A stretch of DNA of 64,000 bases, from positions 1,597,501-1,661,500 of the forward strand of contig NZ_CP015283.1 of NCBI RefSeq assembly GCF_002094975.1. Direction: 5' to 3'. The position numbers were made by a program, and so were the translations under genes. This document shows, one piece after another, positions 1 to 8,842 of the stretch (positions are counted from its first letter, which is position 1; each line of letters starts with the position of its first letter). The notes under the pieces were generated by a model. It had not been told where the DNA came from. It searched no databases and saw nothing but the letters and a program-made list of their open reading frames with translations. This DNA comes from Streptococcus salivarius (GTDB lineage Bacteria > Bacillota > Bacilli > Lactobacillales > Streptococcaceae).

Positions 1-23
1 CAATGGACGAAGAAGAGAAATAA
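1..23 (+). CDS. 3' end of an upstream gene (partial)
   Basis: The first bases read as an acidic tail (MDEEEK) ending in TAA at 21-23, directly before a hairpin terminator. Only about six codons are visible, so neither family nor function can be told. The reading frame is inferred from the terminator position. Confidence 0.3.
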
Positions 24-30
24 GAGTAAT

Positions 31-60
31 AGTCAGAATGTGATGTTCTGGCTATTTTTG
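31..60 (+). terminator. Rho-independent terminator
   Basis: An 8-bp stem (AGTCAGAA paired with TTCTGGCT, one G-U pair) with a TGTGATG loop is followed by ATTTTTG. It closes the gene entering from the left. Confidence 0.6.
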
Positions 61-70
61 TAAAAAAGTT

Positions 71-1450
71 ATGATAAAGAAGATTTTAAGATTTCCCTTC
101 TCAAAGCGTGGAGGGATTTATACTGCGACTATACTCACACTTTTCTTTTTAGGAAATGCTTATACAAAGCATAAATTTCACGAAAAAGCTGTAGAAGAGT
201 TACAGACGGCCCTAAAAGCAGATAAGGTAACTTCCAATGAGATTTTTGGTAGCCGTCAACAATATGTTGCCATTAGTCATGAAGAACCCACTTACTATAA
301 TTCTGAAGATAATGTAGCTACAGAAATGATTGGTAGAAATCATTTTGTTCGCTATTACGATACCATGAGTAGTCTGCATCAAGCTCATTTCGTAGTTTAT
401 GATATTAACAAAAATTTTGAAAAGAAAATTATTAATTTGACCCCATATTTGAAGAAAGCCAAGGATTTTAAGGAAATCAAAGAGTTGACTGTGTCTTTAA
501 GAACGATTGATGGTTATGATTATGTTTTCTTGAGGAATACTCGAAGCGACAAGCAATTCGCTTACAATTTGGATACGAACCAATTTTTAACTAGCAATTT
601 ACCAGATTATTCTTATAGTAAGGATGAATTGCTTTATTTTGGTGATAAGAGTTCTGCTCGAAATCAGATGAATGATAGCACCATGTGGGGACATTTAAAG
701 AGAGAAGGAAACTTGGATGAGCTTTTAAGGAAGTTCCCAGCCCCAAAGGACAGCTATTTATCTGCTCAGCTAAATCTTATTATAGATATTGATAATGTGG
801 ACACTGCCAAAGAGGAGAGTCAGATTAATCTATTTAATGACAATCCTGGAGTCAAGCATATTTACCAAGTAGTTGTAAATCAGACACCAACAAATAGTAA
901 TACAATAAAGAAATTTAAAGTATTGACCCGTCAAGGCAAGGAGGGAGATTTCTCAGCTGGTCCAACTGAGCCATTGAAAAGGAAAGGACCTGATAAACCA
1001 AGTGAACCAAAGAAAGTTTCAGAATTAAATGTTTTTCCTGATTCTATTTTTCCTGTTAAAACTTTAAGTTTCAGTGAGATTCTTAACAAAAAGGCTCAAC
1101 AAGACTATCAGAAAGACTATCGAGCTTACGAAAAAGCACGTCAAAAAGTTCAAAAGGATTATGACAAGGACTATAATGCCTATAAAAAGCAATTAGCTCA
1201 ATATGAGTCTTATAGAGATCGAGAGTACGAAAGACAATCACAAATCTATTTTTCTCCTGAAGAGCAAACAAATGATATCTTACATTGGTTGGGAACAAAT
1301 AAAGAAGATACAATTGTAGTTTCTGTAGAGGATAGTGCTGGTATTAAGAAAGATATCCATTCTTTTGCTGATATAAAGGATTGGGTGGATAAACATGATT
1401 ATGATTCCAGTATTAAGTCAGACTTTAGAGACTACAAAGGGGGCGACTAA
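71..1450 (+). CDS. Membrane-anchored protein of unknown function
   Basis: A 459-residue protein that I cannot assign to a family. Residues 1-12 are basic and are followed by one hydrophobic helix (about 14-31), so it is probably a type II membrane protein or is anchored by an uncleaved signal, with the bulk outside the cell. There is no lipobox and no LPxTG. Residues about 335-400 are very rich in Lys, Asp, Tyr and Gln with repeated DYxKDY-like units, suggesting a charged coiled coil. The start has almost no Shine-Dalgarno sequence, but the basic-then-hydrophobic N-terminus supports it. The next gene starts about 100 bp later with its own ribosome site. Function unknown. Confidence 0.7.
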   Translation: MIKKILRFPFSKRGGIYTATILTLFFLGNAYTKHKFHEKAVEELQTALKADKVTSNEIFGSRQQYVAISHEEPTYYNSEDNVATEMIGRNHFVRYYDTMSSLHQAHFVVYDINKNFEKKIINLTPYLKKAKDFKEIKELTVSLRTIDGYDYVFLRNTRSDKQFAYNLDTNQFLTSNLPDYSYSKDELLYFGDKSSARNQMNDSTMWGHLKREGNLDELLRKFPAPKDSYLSAQLNLIIDIDNVDTAKEESQINLFNDNPGVKHIYQVVVNQTPTNSNTIKKFKVLTRQGKEGDFSAGPTEPLKRKGPDKPSEPKKVSELNVFPDSIFPVKTLSFSEILNKKAQQDYQKDYRAYEKARQKVQKDYDKDYNAYKKQLAQYESYRDREYERQSQIYFSPEEQTNDILHWLGTNKEDTIVVSVEDSAGIKKDIHSFADIKDWVDKHDYDSSIKSDFRDYKGGD

Positions 1451-1548
1451 GTGTTCTTGAATGTCTATGTGGCTTCTACAAACCCTACACAAGCTTTTTT
1501 CTCTGCTTTAGGCTATAATAGACAAAAAGGAATGTTGGGAGGGCCACT

Positions 1549-1890
1549 ATGGATATCACGAGTTTTATTCCTAGTCAGCGACAGGCTATTTTGGAACGTT
1601 TTCAGCAAGTGGAGGCCTTGGGATTAGGGGCAATTCGTATTGAGTTGAAGGTTGCTAATCCTGTTGGCATCATCTATGAGTGCTACATAATGGCAGGGGA
1701 AAATTATTTTTCTGATCAAGCAGTGGTATCCTTCCGTATTCTTTACGAAAAGGACTTGGAACGCATTTCTTTGGATGTCGTTGACATTCCTGGTCGCTCA
1801 AGTTTGTCTAATTACCTCCAGTTACTAGAGATTTTTGAAGGCTTGCAAAATTATCTCAATCGAGAGTTTGCTAAGGTAAAAAATTCATGA
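1549..1890 (+). CDS. Small conserved-looking protein of unknown function
   Basis: A 113-residue soluble protein, acidic overall, with no membrane helix, signal peptide or recognisable catalytic motif. The pattern of alternating hydrophobic strands (about residues 25-85) followed by an amphipathic C-terminal helix suggests a small alpha/beta fold. A GGGAGGG ribosome site lies six bases before the ATG. A strong terminator follows the stop codon immediately, so this is the last gene of its transcript. I do not recognise the family. Confidence 0.65.
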   Translation: MDITSFIPSQRQAILERFQQVEALGLGAIRIELKVANPVGIIYECYIMAGENYFSDQAVVSFRILYEKDLERISLDVVDIPGRSSLSNYLQLLEIFEGLQNYLNREFAKVKNS

Positions 1891-1920
1891 ACATCTGATA
1901 GCAATCAGGTGTTTCTTTTT
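1891..1920 (+). terminator. Rho-independent terminator
   Basis: The stem ACATCTGA / TCAGGTGT with a short loop is followed by TTCTTTTT, directly after the 1549-1890 gene. Confidence 0.8.
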
Positions 1921-1941
1921 GTGTTAGAAGTTCAAAAATTC

Positions 1942-1984
1942 ACAATCTTTTTTTCACAAGATTGTCTGAAAACTGTGCTATAAT
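1942..1984 (+). promoter_or_regulatory. alsSD promoter with overlapping dyad
   Basis: An extended -10 (TGC-TATAAT, 1979-1984) lies about 120 bp before alsS; no good -35 is present. Just upstream, ACAATCTT (1942-1949) and AAGATTGT (1958-1965) form a perfect 8-bp inverted repeat over the -35 zone. A weak or absent -35 plus a dyad is typical of an activator- or repressor-controlled promoter. The regulator is unknown. Confidence 0.55.
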
Positions 1985-2103
1985 GATAACAGAATTGTGA
2001 AGTGACGAAAGTTTGTGAAAAAGCGAGCAGACTTTGACACTTTGTGACTTATACTTGAAAGGAAAGTTGGCTCTATCATTTTAGGGCCAGAAGGACTGTG
2101 TTC

Positions 2104-3780
2104 ATGTCAGAAGAAAAGCAATTGTATGGTGCAGATTTAGTGGTTGATAGTTTGATCAACCATGATGTTGATTATGTCTTTGGGATTCCAGGCGCAAAAA
2201 TCGATAGAGTTTTTGATACTTTGGAAGATAAGGGACCTGAATTGATAGTTGCCCGTCATGAGCAAAATGCTGCTTTTATGGCTCAAGGTGTTGGACGTAT
2301 TACAGGGAAACCTGGTGTAGTATTGGTAACATCTGGCCCAGGTGTCTCTAATTTGGCTACTGGTTTGGTAACAGCGACAGATGAAGGAGACCCTGTTCTT
2401 GCTATTGGTGGTCAGGTTAAACGTGCAGATCTCTTGAAACGTGCCCACCAATCAATGAATAACGTTGCCATGCTTGAGCCAATTACCAAGTATGCTGCTG
2501 AAGTACATGATGCTAACACCCTTTCTGAAACGGTAGCAAATGCCTATCGTCACGCTAAGTCAGGGAAACCAGGTGCAAGCTTTATTTCAATTCCTCAAGA
2601 CGTGACCGATGCTCCGGTCAGTGTTAAGGCTATTAAGCCTATGACAGATCCAAAACTTGGTTCAGCATCTGTTTCTGATATTAACTATCTCGCACAAGCC
2701 ATTAAAAATGCAGTGTTGCCAGTCTTTCTTTTGGGGAATGGTGCCTCATCAGAAGCCGTAACTTACTCTATTCGCCAGATTTTGAAGCATGTCAAATTGC
2801 CAGTTGTTGAAACTTTCCAAGGTGCTGGTATCGTGTCACGTGACCTTGAAGAAGATACTTTCTTTGGTCGTGTAGGTCTTTTCCGTAACCAACCGGGGGA
2901 CATGTTGCTTAAGAAGTCTGACTTGATTATTGCCATTGGGTATGACCCAATCGAGTATGAAGCACGTAACTGGAATGCTGAAATTTCAGCACGTATCATT
3001 GTAATTGACGTTGAACCTGCTGAGGTGGATACTTACTTCCAGCCAGAACGTGAGTTGATTGGTAATGTTGAAACAACTTTAGATTTGCTCTTGCCAGCTA
3101 TTCAAGGTTATAAATTACCTGAAGGATCAGTTGAATACCTTAAAGGGTTGAAGAATAACGTTGTTGAGGATGTTAAGTTTGATCGCCGACCTGAAGAAGG
3201 AAAGGTACATCCGCTAGATTTGATTGAAGTTTTGCAAGACCAAACCAAAGATGACATGACTGTCACCGTTGACGTTGGTAGTCACTATATTTGGATGGCT
3301 CGCTATTTCAAATCTTATGAACCACGTCATTTGCTTTTCTCAAATGGGATGCAAACTTTAGGGGTTGCTCTTCCGTGGGCTATCTCTGCAGCTTTGGTTC
3401 GTCCTAAGACAAAAGTCATTTCTGTTTCTGGTGACGGTGGTTTCCTCTTCTCAGCGCAAGAATTGGAAACGGCAGTTCGTTTGAAATTGCCAATTGTTCA
3501 TATTATCTGGAACGATGGCCATTACAATATGGTGGAATTCCAGGAAGAAATGAAGTACGGTCGTTCATCTGGGGTTGACTTTGGTCCTGTAGATTTTGTA
3601 AAATATGCTGAGAGCTTTGGAGCGAAAGGTTATCGTGCAACAAGTAAAGAAGAGTTTGCTAGCTTGCTTCAAGAAGCCTTGGCTCAAGCTGTAGATGGAC
3701 CAGTCCTTATTGAAGTTCCAATCGACTACAAAGATAATATTAAACTCGGCGAAACTATTTTGCCAGATGAATTTTACTAA
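2104..3780 (+). CDS. alsS: Catabolic alpha-acetolactate synthase
   Basis: Condenses two pyruvate molecules to (S)-2-acetolactate with thiamine diphosphate, the first step of acetoin formation and of overflow pyruvate disposal. The order is N-terminal TPP-binding domain ([10 protein letters not shown] holds the TPP-activating Glu), central domain, and C-terminal TPP domain with the metal motif GDGGFLFS. At 558 residues it has normal length for the catabolic enzyme. The ATG at 2104 is chosen over the GTG at 2098 because AGAAGGA (2089-2095) sits eight bases before it. Pairing with alsD 15 bp downstream separates it from the anabolic IlvB enzyme. Confidence 0.96.
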   Translation: MSEEKQLYGADLVVDSLINHDVDYVFGIPGAKIDRVFDTLEDKGPELIVARHEQNAAFMAQGVGRITGKPGVVLVTSGPGVSNLATGLVTATDEGDPVLAIGGQVKRADLLKRAHQSMNNVAMLEPITKYAAEVHDANTLSETVANAYRHAKSGKPGASFISIPQDVTDAPVSVKAIKPMTDPKLGSASVSDINYLAQAIKNAVLPVFLLGNGASSEAVTYSIRQILKHVKLPVVETFQGAGIVSRDLEEDTFFGRVGLFRNQPGDMLLKKSDLIIAIGYDPIEYEARNWNAEISARIIVIDVEPAEVDTYFQPERELIGNVETTLDLLLPAIQGYKLPEGSVEYLKGLKNNVVEDVKFDRRPEEGKVHPLDLIEVLQDQTKDDMTVTVDVGSHYIWMARYFKSYEPRHLLFSNGMQTLGVALPWAISAALVRPKTKVISVSGDGGFLFSAQELETAVRLKLPIVHIIWNDGHYNMVEFQEEMKYGRSSGVDFGPVDFVKYAESFGAKGYRATSKEEFASLLQEALAQAVDGPVLIEVPIDYKDNIKLGETILPDEFY

Positions 3781-3795
3781 AAAGAGGGTGTAGAC

Positions 3796-4515
3796 ATGTC
3801 TGAAGCCATAAAATTATTTCAATATAATACTTTGGGAGCCTTGATGGCTGGGCTTTATGGAGGTACTTTAACAGTTGGAGAATTGTTGGAGCATGGAGAC
3901 TTGGGTCTCGGAACATTAGATTCTATCGATGGTGAGTTGATTGTTCTTGACGGTAAAGCCTATCAAGCCAAAGGGTCTGAGGGTAAGGTCGAAGTGGTAG
4001 AAGTTTCTCCTGATGAAAAAGTACCTTATGCAGCAGTTGTACCTCACCAAGCTGAAGTTATCTTCCGTCAACGTTATGAAATGACTGATAAAGAACTTGA
4101 GGATCGTATTGAATCTTATTATGATGGGGTCAATCTTTTCCGTTCTATCAAAATCAAAGGTCATTTTAAACATATGCACGTGCGCATGATTCCAAAATCA
4201 AATGCCGATATTAAGTTTGCTGATGTTGCCACACGCCAACCTGAGTACGAGGTAGATAATATTTCAGGTACTATCGTTGGTATTTGGACGCCAGAAATGT
4301 TCCACGGTGTGAGTGTTGCTGGTTATCACCTCCATTTTATTTCAGACGACTTGACATTTGGTGGTCACGTTATGGACTTTGTTATTGAAAATGGTATTAT
4401 CGAAGTCGGTCCAGTTGACCAACTCGACCAACGTTTCCCAGTTCAAGACCGTCAGTATCTTTTTGCTAAATTCAATGTCGATGAGATGCGTGAAGATATT
4501 ACTAAGGCTGAATAA
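3796..4515 (+). CDS. alsD: Alpha-acetolactate decarboxylase
   Basis: Decarboxylates acetolactate to (R)-acetoin in the cytoplasm, draining acetolactate away from diacetyl and from branched-chain amino acid synthesis. The 239-residue length matches the family. The metal-site histidines are visible in GYHLHFISDD and the following GGHV (about residues 176-191), and the second conserved His-rich stretch is HFKHMHVRM. AAGAGGGTG gives a good ribosome site. It forms a two-gene operon with alsS and is followed by a hairpin terminator. Confidence 0.96.
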   Translation: MSEAIKLFQYNTLGALMAGLYGGTLTVGELLEHGDLGLGTLDSIDGELIVLDGKAYQAKGSEGKVEVVEVSPDEKVPYAAVVPHQAEVIFRQRYEMTDKELEDRIESYYDGVNLFRSIKIKGHFKHMHVRMIPKSNADIKFADVATRQPEYEVDNISGTIVGIWTPEMFHGVSVAGYHLHFISDDLTFGGHVMDFVIENGIIEVGPVDQLDQRFPVQDRQYLFAKFNVDEMREDITKAE

Positions 4516-4546
4516 AATTTTTTAAGACATCAAAAATCATAGAAAG

Positions 4547-4576
4547 AACTTTCCTAGATAATTAGGGAAGTTTTTT
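4547..4576 (+). terminator. Terminator of alsSD
   Basis: The stem AACTTTCCTA / TAGGGAAGTT with one G-U pair runs into a T-stretch. Confidence 0.7.
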
Positions 4577-4591
4577 GGTTTTTTAAGGTAC

Positions 4592-4661
4592 TTCTATATC
4601 GAAGTAGTTGACGGATGTAATTAAAGGTGTTACAATTTGCACTATAAAGTTCGATATGGAA
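4592..4661 (+). promoter_or_regulatory. Promoter with flanking MarR-type operators (copy A)
   Basis: -35 TTGACG (4608-4613), 17-bp spacer and -10 TACAAT (4631-4636). An imperfect palindrome TTCTATATCGAA (4592-4603) ends four bases before the -35, and TTCGATATGGAA (4650-4661) lies 13 bases after the -10. The same layout and nearly the same sequence stand before the MarR gene (6716-6783), so the MarR protein probably acts here too. Confidence 0.8.
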
Positions 4662-4693
4662 CTAAAAATCAAAGAAAGACATGGTGTTTTATA

Positions 4694-5125
4694 ATGGATT
4701 ATTTGAAAGTGCTAGTCGAAGAGATTCATTCAGTTGTAGTAGCAACGGTTGATGAAACGGGACATCCGCATACAGCTGTTATGGACATGATGTGGGAGGA
4801 CGGGAAAACAGTTTATTTTTTGACTGCCGATTTTAAACCCCTCTACAAACGGCTTAAGGAAGATGGACGTGTAGAAGTGACAGGGATGACTCAAGGTGCC
4901 GGAACTATGGATCGTAAATCTATTTCCCTAACCGGTCAGGTGGAATGGATTGGAAAAGAGCATTTAGAAGAGTTGTTAAAAGCCAATCCATACATGTATG
5001 AGATATATCCGACGGAGGAGGGACGTAGTCACCTACAAGTCTTTCGTTTTAAAAATTCAGTAGGCAATTTCTATGATTTGACGCAATTGCCTCCCTATCA
5101 AGCAAGATTTGAAATTGAGGGATGA
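4694..5125 (+). CDS. Pyridoxamine 5'-phosphate oxidase-like flavin-binding split-barrel protein
   Basis: A 143-residue protein of the split-barrel superfamily (PNPOx-like, FMN or F420 binding). Visible signatures are VVVATVDETGHPHTAVMDMMW near the start and YFLTADFKPLYKRL in the next strands. The family ranges from oxidases and reductases to haem-degrading proteins; substrate unknown. An upstream TTG in frame at 4637 lies right behind the -10 box and within the operator region, so the ATG at 4694 is taken despite a weak ribosome site. It is the first gene of the operon with the sirtuin and macrodomain genes, suggesting a redox or stress role. Confidence 0.75.
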   Translation: MDYLKVLVEEIHSVVVATVDETGHPHTAVMDMMWEDGKTVYFLTADFKPLYKRLKEDGRVEVTGMTQGAGTMDRKSISLTGQVEWIGKEHLEELLKANPYMYEIYPTEEGRSHLQVFRFKNSVGNFYDLTQLPPYQARFEIEG

Positions 5126-5129
5126 TAAG

Positions 5130-5963
5130 ATGACAAAGATTCAAGATGCAAAGAAAATCATTGAAGAAGCAGATAAAATTGTGATCGGAGCGGGAGCTGG
5201 CTTATCTGCAGCGGCTGGCTTAACCTACTCAGGCTCACGTTTTGAGGTTTTCTTTAAAGATTATATTGCTCGTTATGGCATGCAGGATATGTATTCTGCA
5301 GCATTTTATCCTTTTGAGACCGCTGAGGAGCGCTGGGGTTATTGGGCTAAGCATATCTATCATAATCGTTACCAACCAGAGGGACTTTCGCTTTATAGAG
5401 ATCTTTTCGACTTGGTTAAGGACAAGGATTATTTTGTGATTACGACCAATGTAGATGGGCAGTTTATGAAGACAGGATTTGCTCCGGAGCATTTCTTTGA
5501 AGTGCAAGGCAACTATGGAGAATGGCAGTGCTCCGTCCCTTGTCGTCAGGAAGTCTTTGATAATGAAGAAGCTGTCATGGAGATGCTAAAGGAAATCAAG
5601 GACTTGAAAATTCCAACTGACTTGCTACCGTATTGTCCAAATTGTGGGGCACAAATGACCATGCATTTACGTGTTGATCAATCTTTTGTCCAAAATGAGA
5701 CTTGGGAGGCTTCTTATGAAGCTTATCTAGGATTTATAGAAGGGATTGAAGATCAAAAGGTTGTCTTCTTAGAATTGGGTGTCGGATACAATACGCCGAC
5801 CATCATTCGCTATCCTTTTGAGAAAATGACAGCAGTATTTCCAAAGGCCCATTTGATTCGACTCAATCGTGATGATCTTGAAGGTTTTGCTGCTACAAAG
5901 GAAAAGACAATTTCTATAAACGATGATATGAGGGAGGTACTCCAACAATGGCTAGTAGACTAG
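5130..5963 (+). CDS. Class M sirtuin (SirTM), protein ADP-ribosyltransferase-type
   Basis: A sirtuin of 277 residues. The NAD-binding GAGAGLSAAAG, the TTNVDG motif and two zinc CxxC-like pairs (CSVPC, CPNC) are present. The usual catalytic His of the deacetylase HG motif is Gln here (VQGNYG), which is the hallmark of SirTM enzymes that mono-ADP-ribosylate a target instead of deacetylating (established for staphylococcal and streptococcal members). In known operons the target is a lipoylated GcvH-like protein; no gcvH or lplA gene is nearby here. GAGGG before the ATG at 5130 decides the start. It is joined to the macrodomain gene by a 16-bp overlap. Confidence 0.88.
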   Translation: MTKIQDAKKIIEEADKIVIGAGAGLSAAAGLTYSGSRFEVFFKDYIARYGMQDMYSAAFYPFETAEERWGYWAKHIYHNRYQPEGLSLYRDLFDLVKDKDYFVITTNVDGQFMKTGFAPEHFFEVQGNYGEWQCSVPCRQEVFDNEEAVMEMLKEIKDLKIPTDLLPYCPNCGAQMTMHLRVDQSFVQNETWEASYEAYLGFIEGIEDQKVVFLELGVGYNTPTIIRYPFEKMTAVFPKAHLIRLNRDDLEGFAATKEKTISINDDMREVLQQWLVD

Positions 5964-6712
5964 AATATTTGATTGATGTTTTAAAAAGCGAGCAAGGATT
6001 GACAGAACTAGAGATTCCTGAAAAGGTAGAGGAGCAAGAAGTGTTATATCGGGCTCTTCAAAATGTCCGCTATCCAGCACCGGTGACAGCCGACTTTCTC
6101 TACCAACAAGACCGTTATTTACAAGAAAAACTATTAGAAAAAGGAGTTGTAGACTTAAAAGACTTGACTCCGATTCGACCCAATCTCTACCTGTGGCAAG
6201 GTGATATCACTCGTCTGGCGGTCGATGCCATTGTCAATGCGGTCAACAGTAAGCTTTTAGGCTGTTTTGTACCTAATCATTCTTGTATTGACAATGCCAT
6301 TCACACAGCTGCGGGGGTTGAACTACGTTTAGCCTGTCAGGAGCTCATGCAGGAGCAAGGAGAGGATGAAACTACGGGTCAGGCAAAGATGACCAAGGCC
6401 TATAACCTACCTTCCCGCTATGTCCTTCACACGGTTGGGCCTATTATCTATGACGAAGTGACAGATTTGGAAAGACGGCAGTTAGCCTCTTCGTACGAAG
6501 AGTGTTTGAACTTAGCTTATGAAAAAGGTCTGAGAAGCTTGGCCTTTTGTTGTATCTCAACAGGAGAATTTCGTTTTCCAAATGAAGAGGCAGCTAAGAT
6601 TGCGATAGAGACGGTTCTACAGTTCCAGAAAGAACACCCTGATATGGTAGTTATATTCAATGTTTTTAAAGATATTGATTATACGATTTATCAAGCATTA
6701 TTAAAAAAATAA
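5948..6712 (+). CDS. Zinc macrodomain protein-ADP-ribose hydrolase
   Basis: Predicted to remove the ADP-ribose placed by the SirTM enzyme encoded just upstream. An N-terminal extension (about residues 1-75) precedes the macrodomain, which starts at LYLWQGDITRLAVDAIVNAVN. The zinc-macro signature GCFxPxHxCIDNAIHxAAG (about residues 105-124) is complete, including the Cys, His and Cys ligands. HTVGP and the CCISTGEF loop complete the ADP-ribose site. At 254 residues it has normal length for SirTM-linked macrodomains. It overlaps the sirtuin gene, which supports co-translation. Confidence 0.9.
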   Translation: MASRLEYLIDVLKSEQGLTELEIPEKVEEQEVLYRALQNVRYPAPVTADFLYQQDRYLQEKLLEKGVVDLKDLTPIRPNLYLWQGDITRLAVDAIVNAVNSKLLGCFVPNHSCIDNAIHTAAGVELRLACQELMQEQGEDETTGQAKMTKAYNLPSRYVLHTVGPIIYDEVTDLERRQLASSYEECLNLAYEKGLRSLAFCCISTGEFRFPNEEAAKIAIETVLQFQKEHPDMVVIFNVFKDIDYTIYQALLKK

Positions 6713-6715
6713 TGT

Positions 6716-6783
6716 TTCTATATAGAAGTAGTTGACGGATGTAACAGACAGTGATACAATAACTTTAATATTTCGATATCGAA
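6716..6783 (+). promoter_or_regulatory. Promoter with flanking MarR-type operators (copy B)
   Basis: -35 TTGACG (6732-6737), 17-bp spacer and -10 TACAAT (6755-6760). Perfect palindromes TTCTATATAGAA (6716-6727) and TTCGATATCGAA (6772-6783) bracket it. The upstream palindrome again ends four bases before the -35, as at 4592-4661. Binding at both sites would block RNA polymerase, and the MarR gene begins 15 bp downstream, so autorepression is likely. Confidence 0.85.
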
Positions 6784-6798
6784 CAAAAAGGAGACATA

Positions 6799-7248
6799 AT
6801 GGACAAGATGTTAGGGGGCTACCAAGCTCTACAGATTCGATTGTTAAACGGGCGTATTTTTCAAAAACTCTTGAGCAAAGAACCAGAAGCTCAATATAGA
6901 AGTGAACAAGGAAAAATTTTAACAGTGCTTTGGCAAAAAGAAGATGGTCGAGCAACTGCGACAGATATCGCCCTTGCTTCAGGACTAGCCAACAATACCT
7001 TGACTAGCATGATTAAGAAATTAGTTGACCAGGGCTTGGTTACGATTGAACAGAGTGACCAGGACAAGCGCAAGAAGTTTGTCGTTTTGACCGAACTTGG
7101 TTGGGCGCAAAAAGAAATTGGAGACCGTGTCAGCAAAGAACTAGGAGAGATTTTCTACCAAGGCTTTTCAAATCAAGAAATCCGAGAATTTGAAGCCTAT
7201 CAAGAGCGTATTATCACAAATCTAAAAGCTAAAGAAAATGATATGTAG
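6799..7248 (+). CDS. MarR-family transcriptional regulator
   Basis: A 149-residue winged-helix regulator. The recognition helix region ATDIALASGLANNTLTSMIKKL and the wing with SDQDKRKKFVVLT are typical of the family. MarR proteins usually repress and are released by a small ligand or by thiol oxidation; no Cys is present in this protein, so a ligand is more likely than thiol oxidation. AAAGGAG gives a strong start. The palindromic operators at its own promoter and at the sirtuin operon promoter are its best candidate targets. Confidence 0.9.
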   Translation: MDKMLGGYQALQIRLLNGRIFQKLLSKEPEAQYRSEQGKILTVLWQKEDGRATATDIALASGLANNTLTSMIKKLVDQGLVTIEQSDQDKRKKFVVLTELGWAQKEIGDRVSKELGEIFYQGFSNQEIREFEAYQERIITNLKAKENDM

Positions 7249-7266
7249 GGAAAGGAAGTAACAGTT

Positions 7267-8121
7267 ATGATTGGAATAACAGGTGTAACAGGGAAATTAG
7301 GCTCTTATGTGGCTGATCTTGTCAATCAGCAAGGAATTTCTTCTATCCATCTGGCAAGAAGCCCAGAGCGTGCAAAAGTCTACGCGTCAGCGGAAATTCG
7401 TAAGATGGTGTATGCCAATACTCCAGAGGTGGTTGAGGCCTTAAAGGGAATCGATGTCTTATTGATGGTCTCTGCTCGGGAAAATCCAGAGCGTGTTGAG
7501 GAACACAAGATTTTTTTAGATGCCGCAAAGCTTGCTGGAGTGCAGCATATTGTCTATACCTCCTTTTACGGAGCAGATGAAAAAGCAACCTTTACCTTGT
7601 CTCGAGATCATGCCCAGACGGAAGCCTATATCAAGAAGTTAGGATTCACCTATACATTTTTGAGAGATAATTTTTACTTGGACTTCTTTATTGATATTGC
7701 TCTTGAAAATGGAGAAATTCGTGGTCCGGCTGGCAGGGGCCTTGTGTCAGCTGTTGCCCGTAAGGACACATCTACGGTTGTCGCAGAAATTCTTTTAAAT
7801 CCTAAGGAGTGGGAAAATCAAACCTTGAATTTGACAGGGCCAGAGGATCTTTCTATGCAAGATATCGTAGCGCTTCTCTCAAAGGAGACCGGTAAGGCCA
7901 TCGCGTATGTAGATGAATCAGTAGAAGAAGCCTATGAGTCACGAAAAAAATGGCCAGCACAAACTTGGGAGTACGATGCCTGGGTCAGCACCTATACAGC
8001 TATCAAAGTTGGGGAACAAGCTGGGGTTTCAACAGATATCGAAAAAGTCCTAGGGCATCCAGCAAGTAGCTTATTGGATATTCTTAGAGACAGAAAACTT
8101 ATTGAGGAAAAATATGATTGA
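7267..8121 (+). CDS. NmrA-like NAD(P)-binding oxidoreductase
   Basis: A 284-residue atypical short-chain dehydrogenase of the NmrA/QOR2 type. The Rossmann motif is GITGVTGKLGSYV at the N-terminus, followed by HLARSPERAKV (adenosine-phosphate end of NADP) and TSFYGAD. Relatives are quinone oxidoreductases or redox sensors; the substrate is not evident. It lies 18 bp after the MarR gene and overlaps the downstream ATPase gene by 8 bp, so it is co-transcribed with the ABC importer. Confidence 0.85.
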   Translation: MIGITGVTGKLGSYVADLVNQQGISSIHLARSPERAKVYASAEIRKMVYANTPEVVEALKGIDVLLMVSARENPERVEEHKIFLDAAKLAGVQHIVYTSFYGADEKATFTLSRDHAQTEAYIKKLGFTYTFLRDNFYLDFFIDIALENGEIRGPAGRGLVSAVARKDTSTVVAEILLNPKEWENQTLNLTGPEDLSMQDIVALLSKETGKAIAYVDESVEEAYESRKKWPAQTWEYDAWVSTYTAIKVGEQAGVSTDIEKVLGHPASSLLDILRDRKLIEEKYD

Positions 8122-8842
8122 ATACAAACATGTAGCCTTGCGCTACACGGAAAAGGACATTTTAAAAGATGTCAATCTCCGTATTGAAAATGGAGAATTT
8201 ATGGTTCTTGTGGGACCTTCAGGATCTGGTAAGACCACCATGATAAAGATGATTAACCGTCTTTTGGAGCCGACAGATGGCAATATCTATATGGATGGGA
8301 AACGCATCAAGGACTATGATGAACGGGAGTTACGTCTAAGTACCGGCTATGTCCTCCAAGCTATTGCCCTATTTCCTAACTTGACAGTTGCCGAAAATAT
8401 TGCTCTCATTCCTGAGATGAAGGCCTGGAGCAAGGAGCAAATTGCTTCTAAAACAGAAGAACTCTTGGATAAGGTTGGCCTACCTCCTGCAGAGTATGCA
8501 AAGCGCATGCCTAGTGAATTATCTGGTGGAGAGCAACAACGGATTGGCATTGTCCGAGCTATCATTGGGGAACCCAAAATTCTATTGATGGACGAACCCT
8601 TTTCAGCCTTGGATGCCATCTCTCGCAAGCAGTTGCAAGAATTGACCAAGGCCTTACATAAAGAATTCGGCATGACGACCATCTTCGTAACCCATGATAC
8701 GGATGAGGCCATAAAATTAGGGGATCGAATTGCAGTTTTGCAGGATGGAGAAATTCGTCAGGTCGCAGAACCTGAAACAATTTTAGAAGCGCCTGCGACA
8801 GACTTTGTAGCAAACTTGTTTGGAGGTAGCCTTCATGTCTAA
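8114..8842 (+). CDS. egtV: ABC importer ATP-binding subunit (EgtV/OpuCA-like)
   Basis: A 242-residue ATPase energising the permease fusion encoded next. Walker [11 protein letters not shown]-loop VLQAIALFP, signature LSGGEQQR, Walker [13 protein letters not shown] and switch His (VTHD) are all intact. The C-terminal CBS domains of osmosensing OpuA/OpuCA ATPases are absent, which argues against simple osmoregulation. The ATG at 8114 with GAGG before it is chosen over an in-frame TTG at 8102. Name by resemblance of the pair to pneumococcal EgtUV. Confidence 0.75.
   Translation: MIEYKHVALRYTEKDILKDVNLRIENGEFMVLVGPSGSGKTTMIKMINRLLEPTDGNIYMDGKRIKDYDERELRLSTGYVLQAIALFPNLTVAENIALIPEMKAWSKEQIASKTEELLDKVGLPPAEYAKRMPSELSGGEQQRIGIVRAIIGEPKILLMDEPFSALDAISRKQLQELTKALHKEFGMTTIFVTHDTDEAIKLGDRIAVLQDGEIRQVAEPETILEAPATDFVANLFGGSLHV

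Noticed and set aside
4637..4693. A 19-residue N-terminal extension of the split-barrel protein
   Set aside because: It would start one base after the -10 box and run through the downstream operator, so it lies upstream of any likely transcript start.
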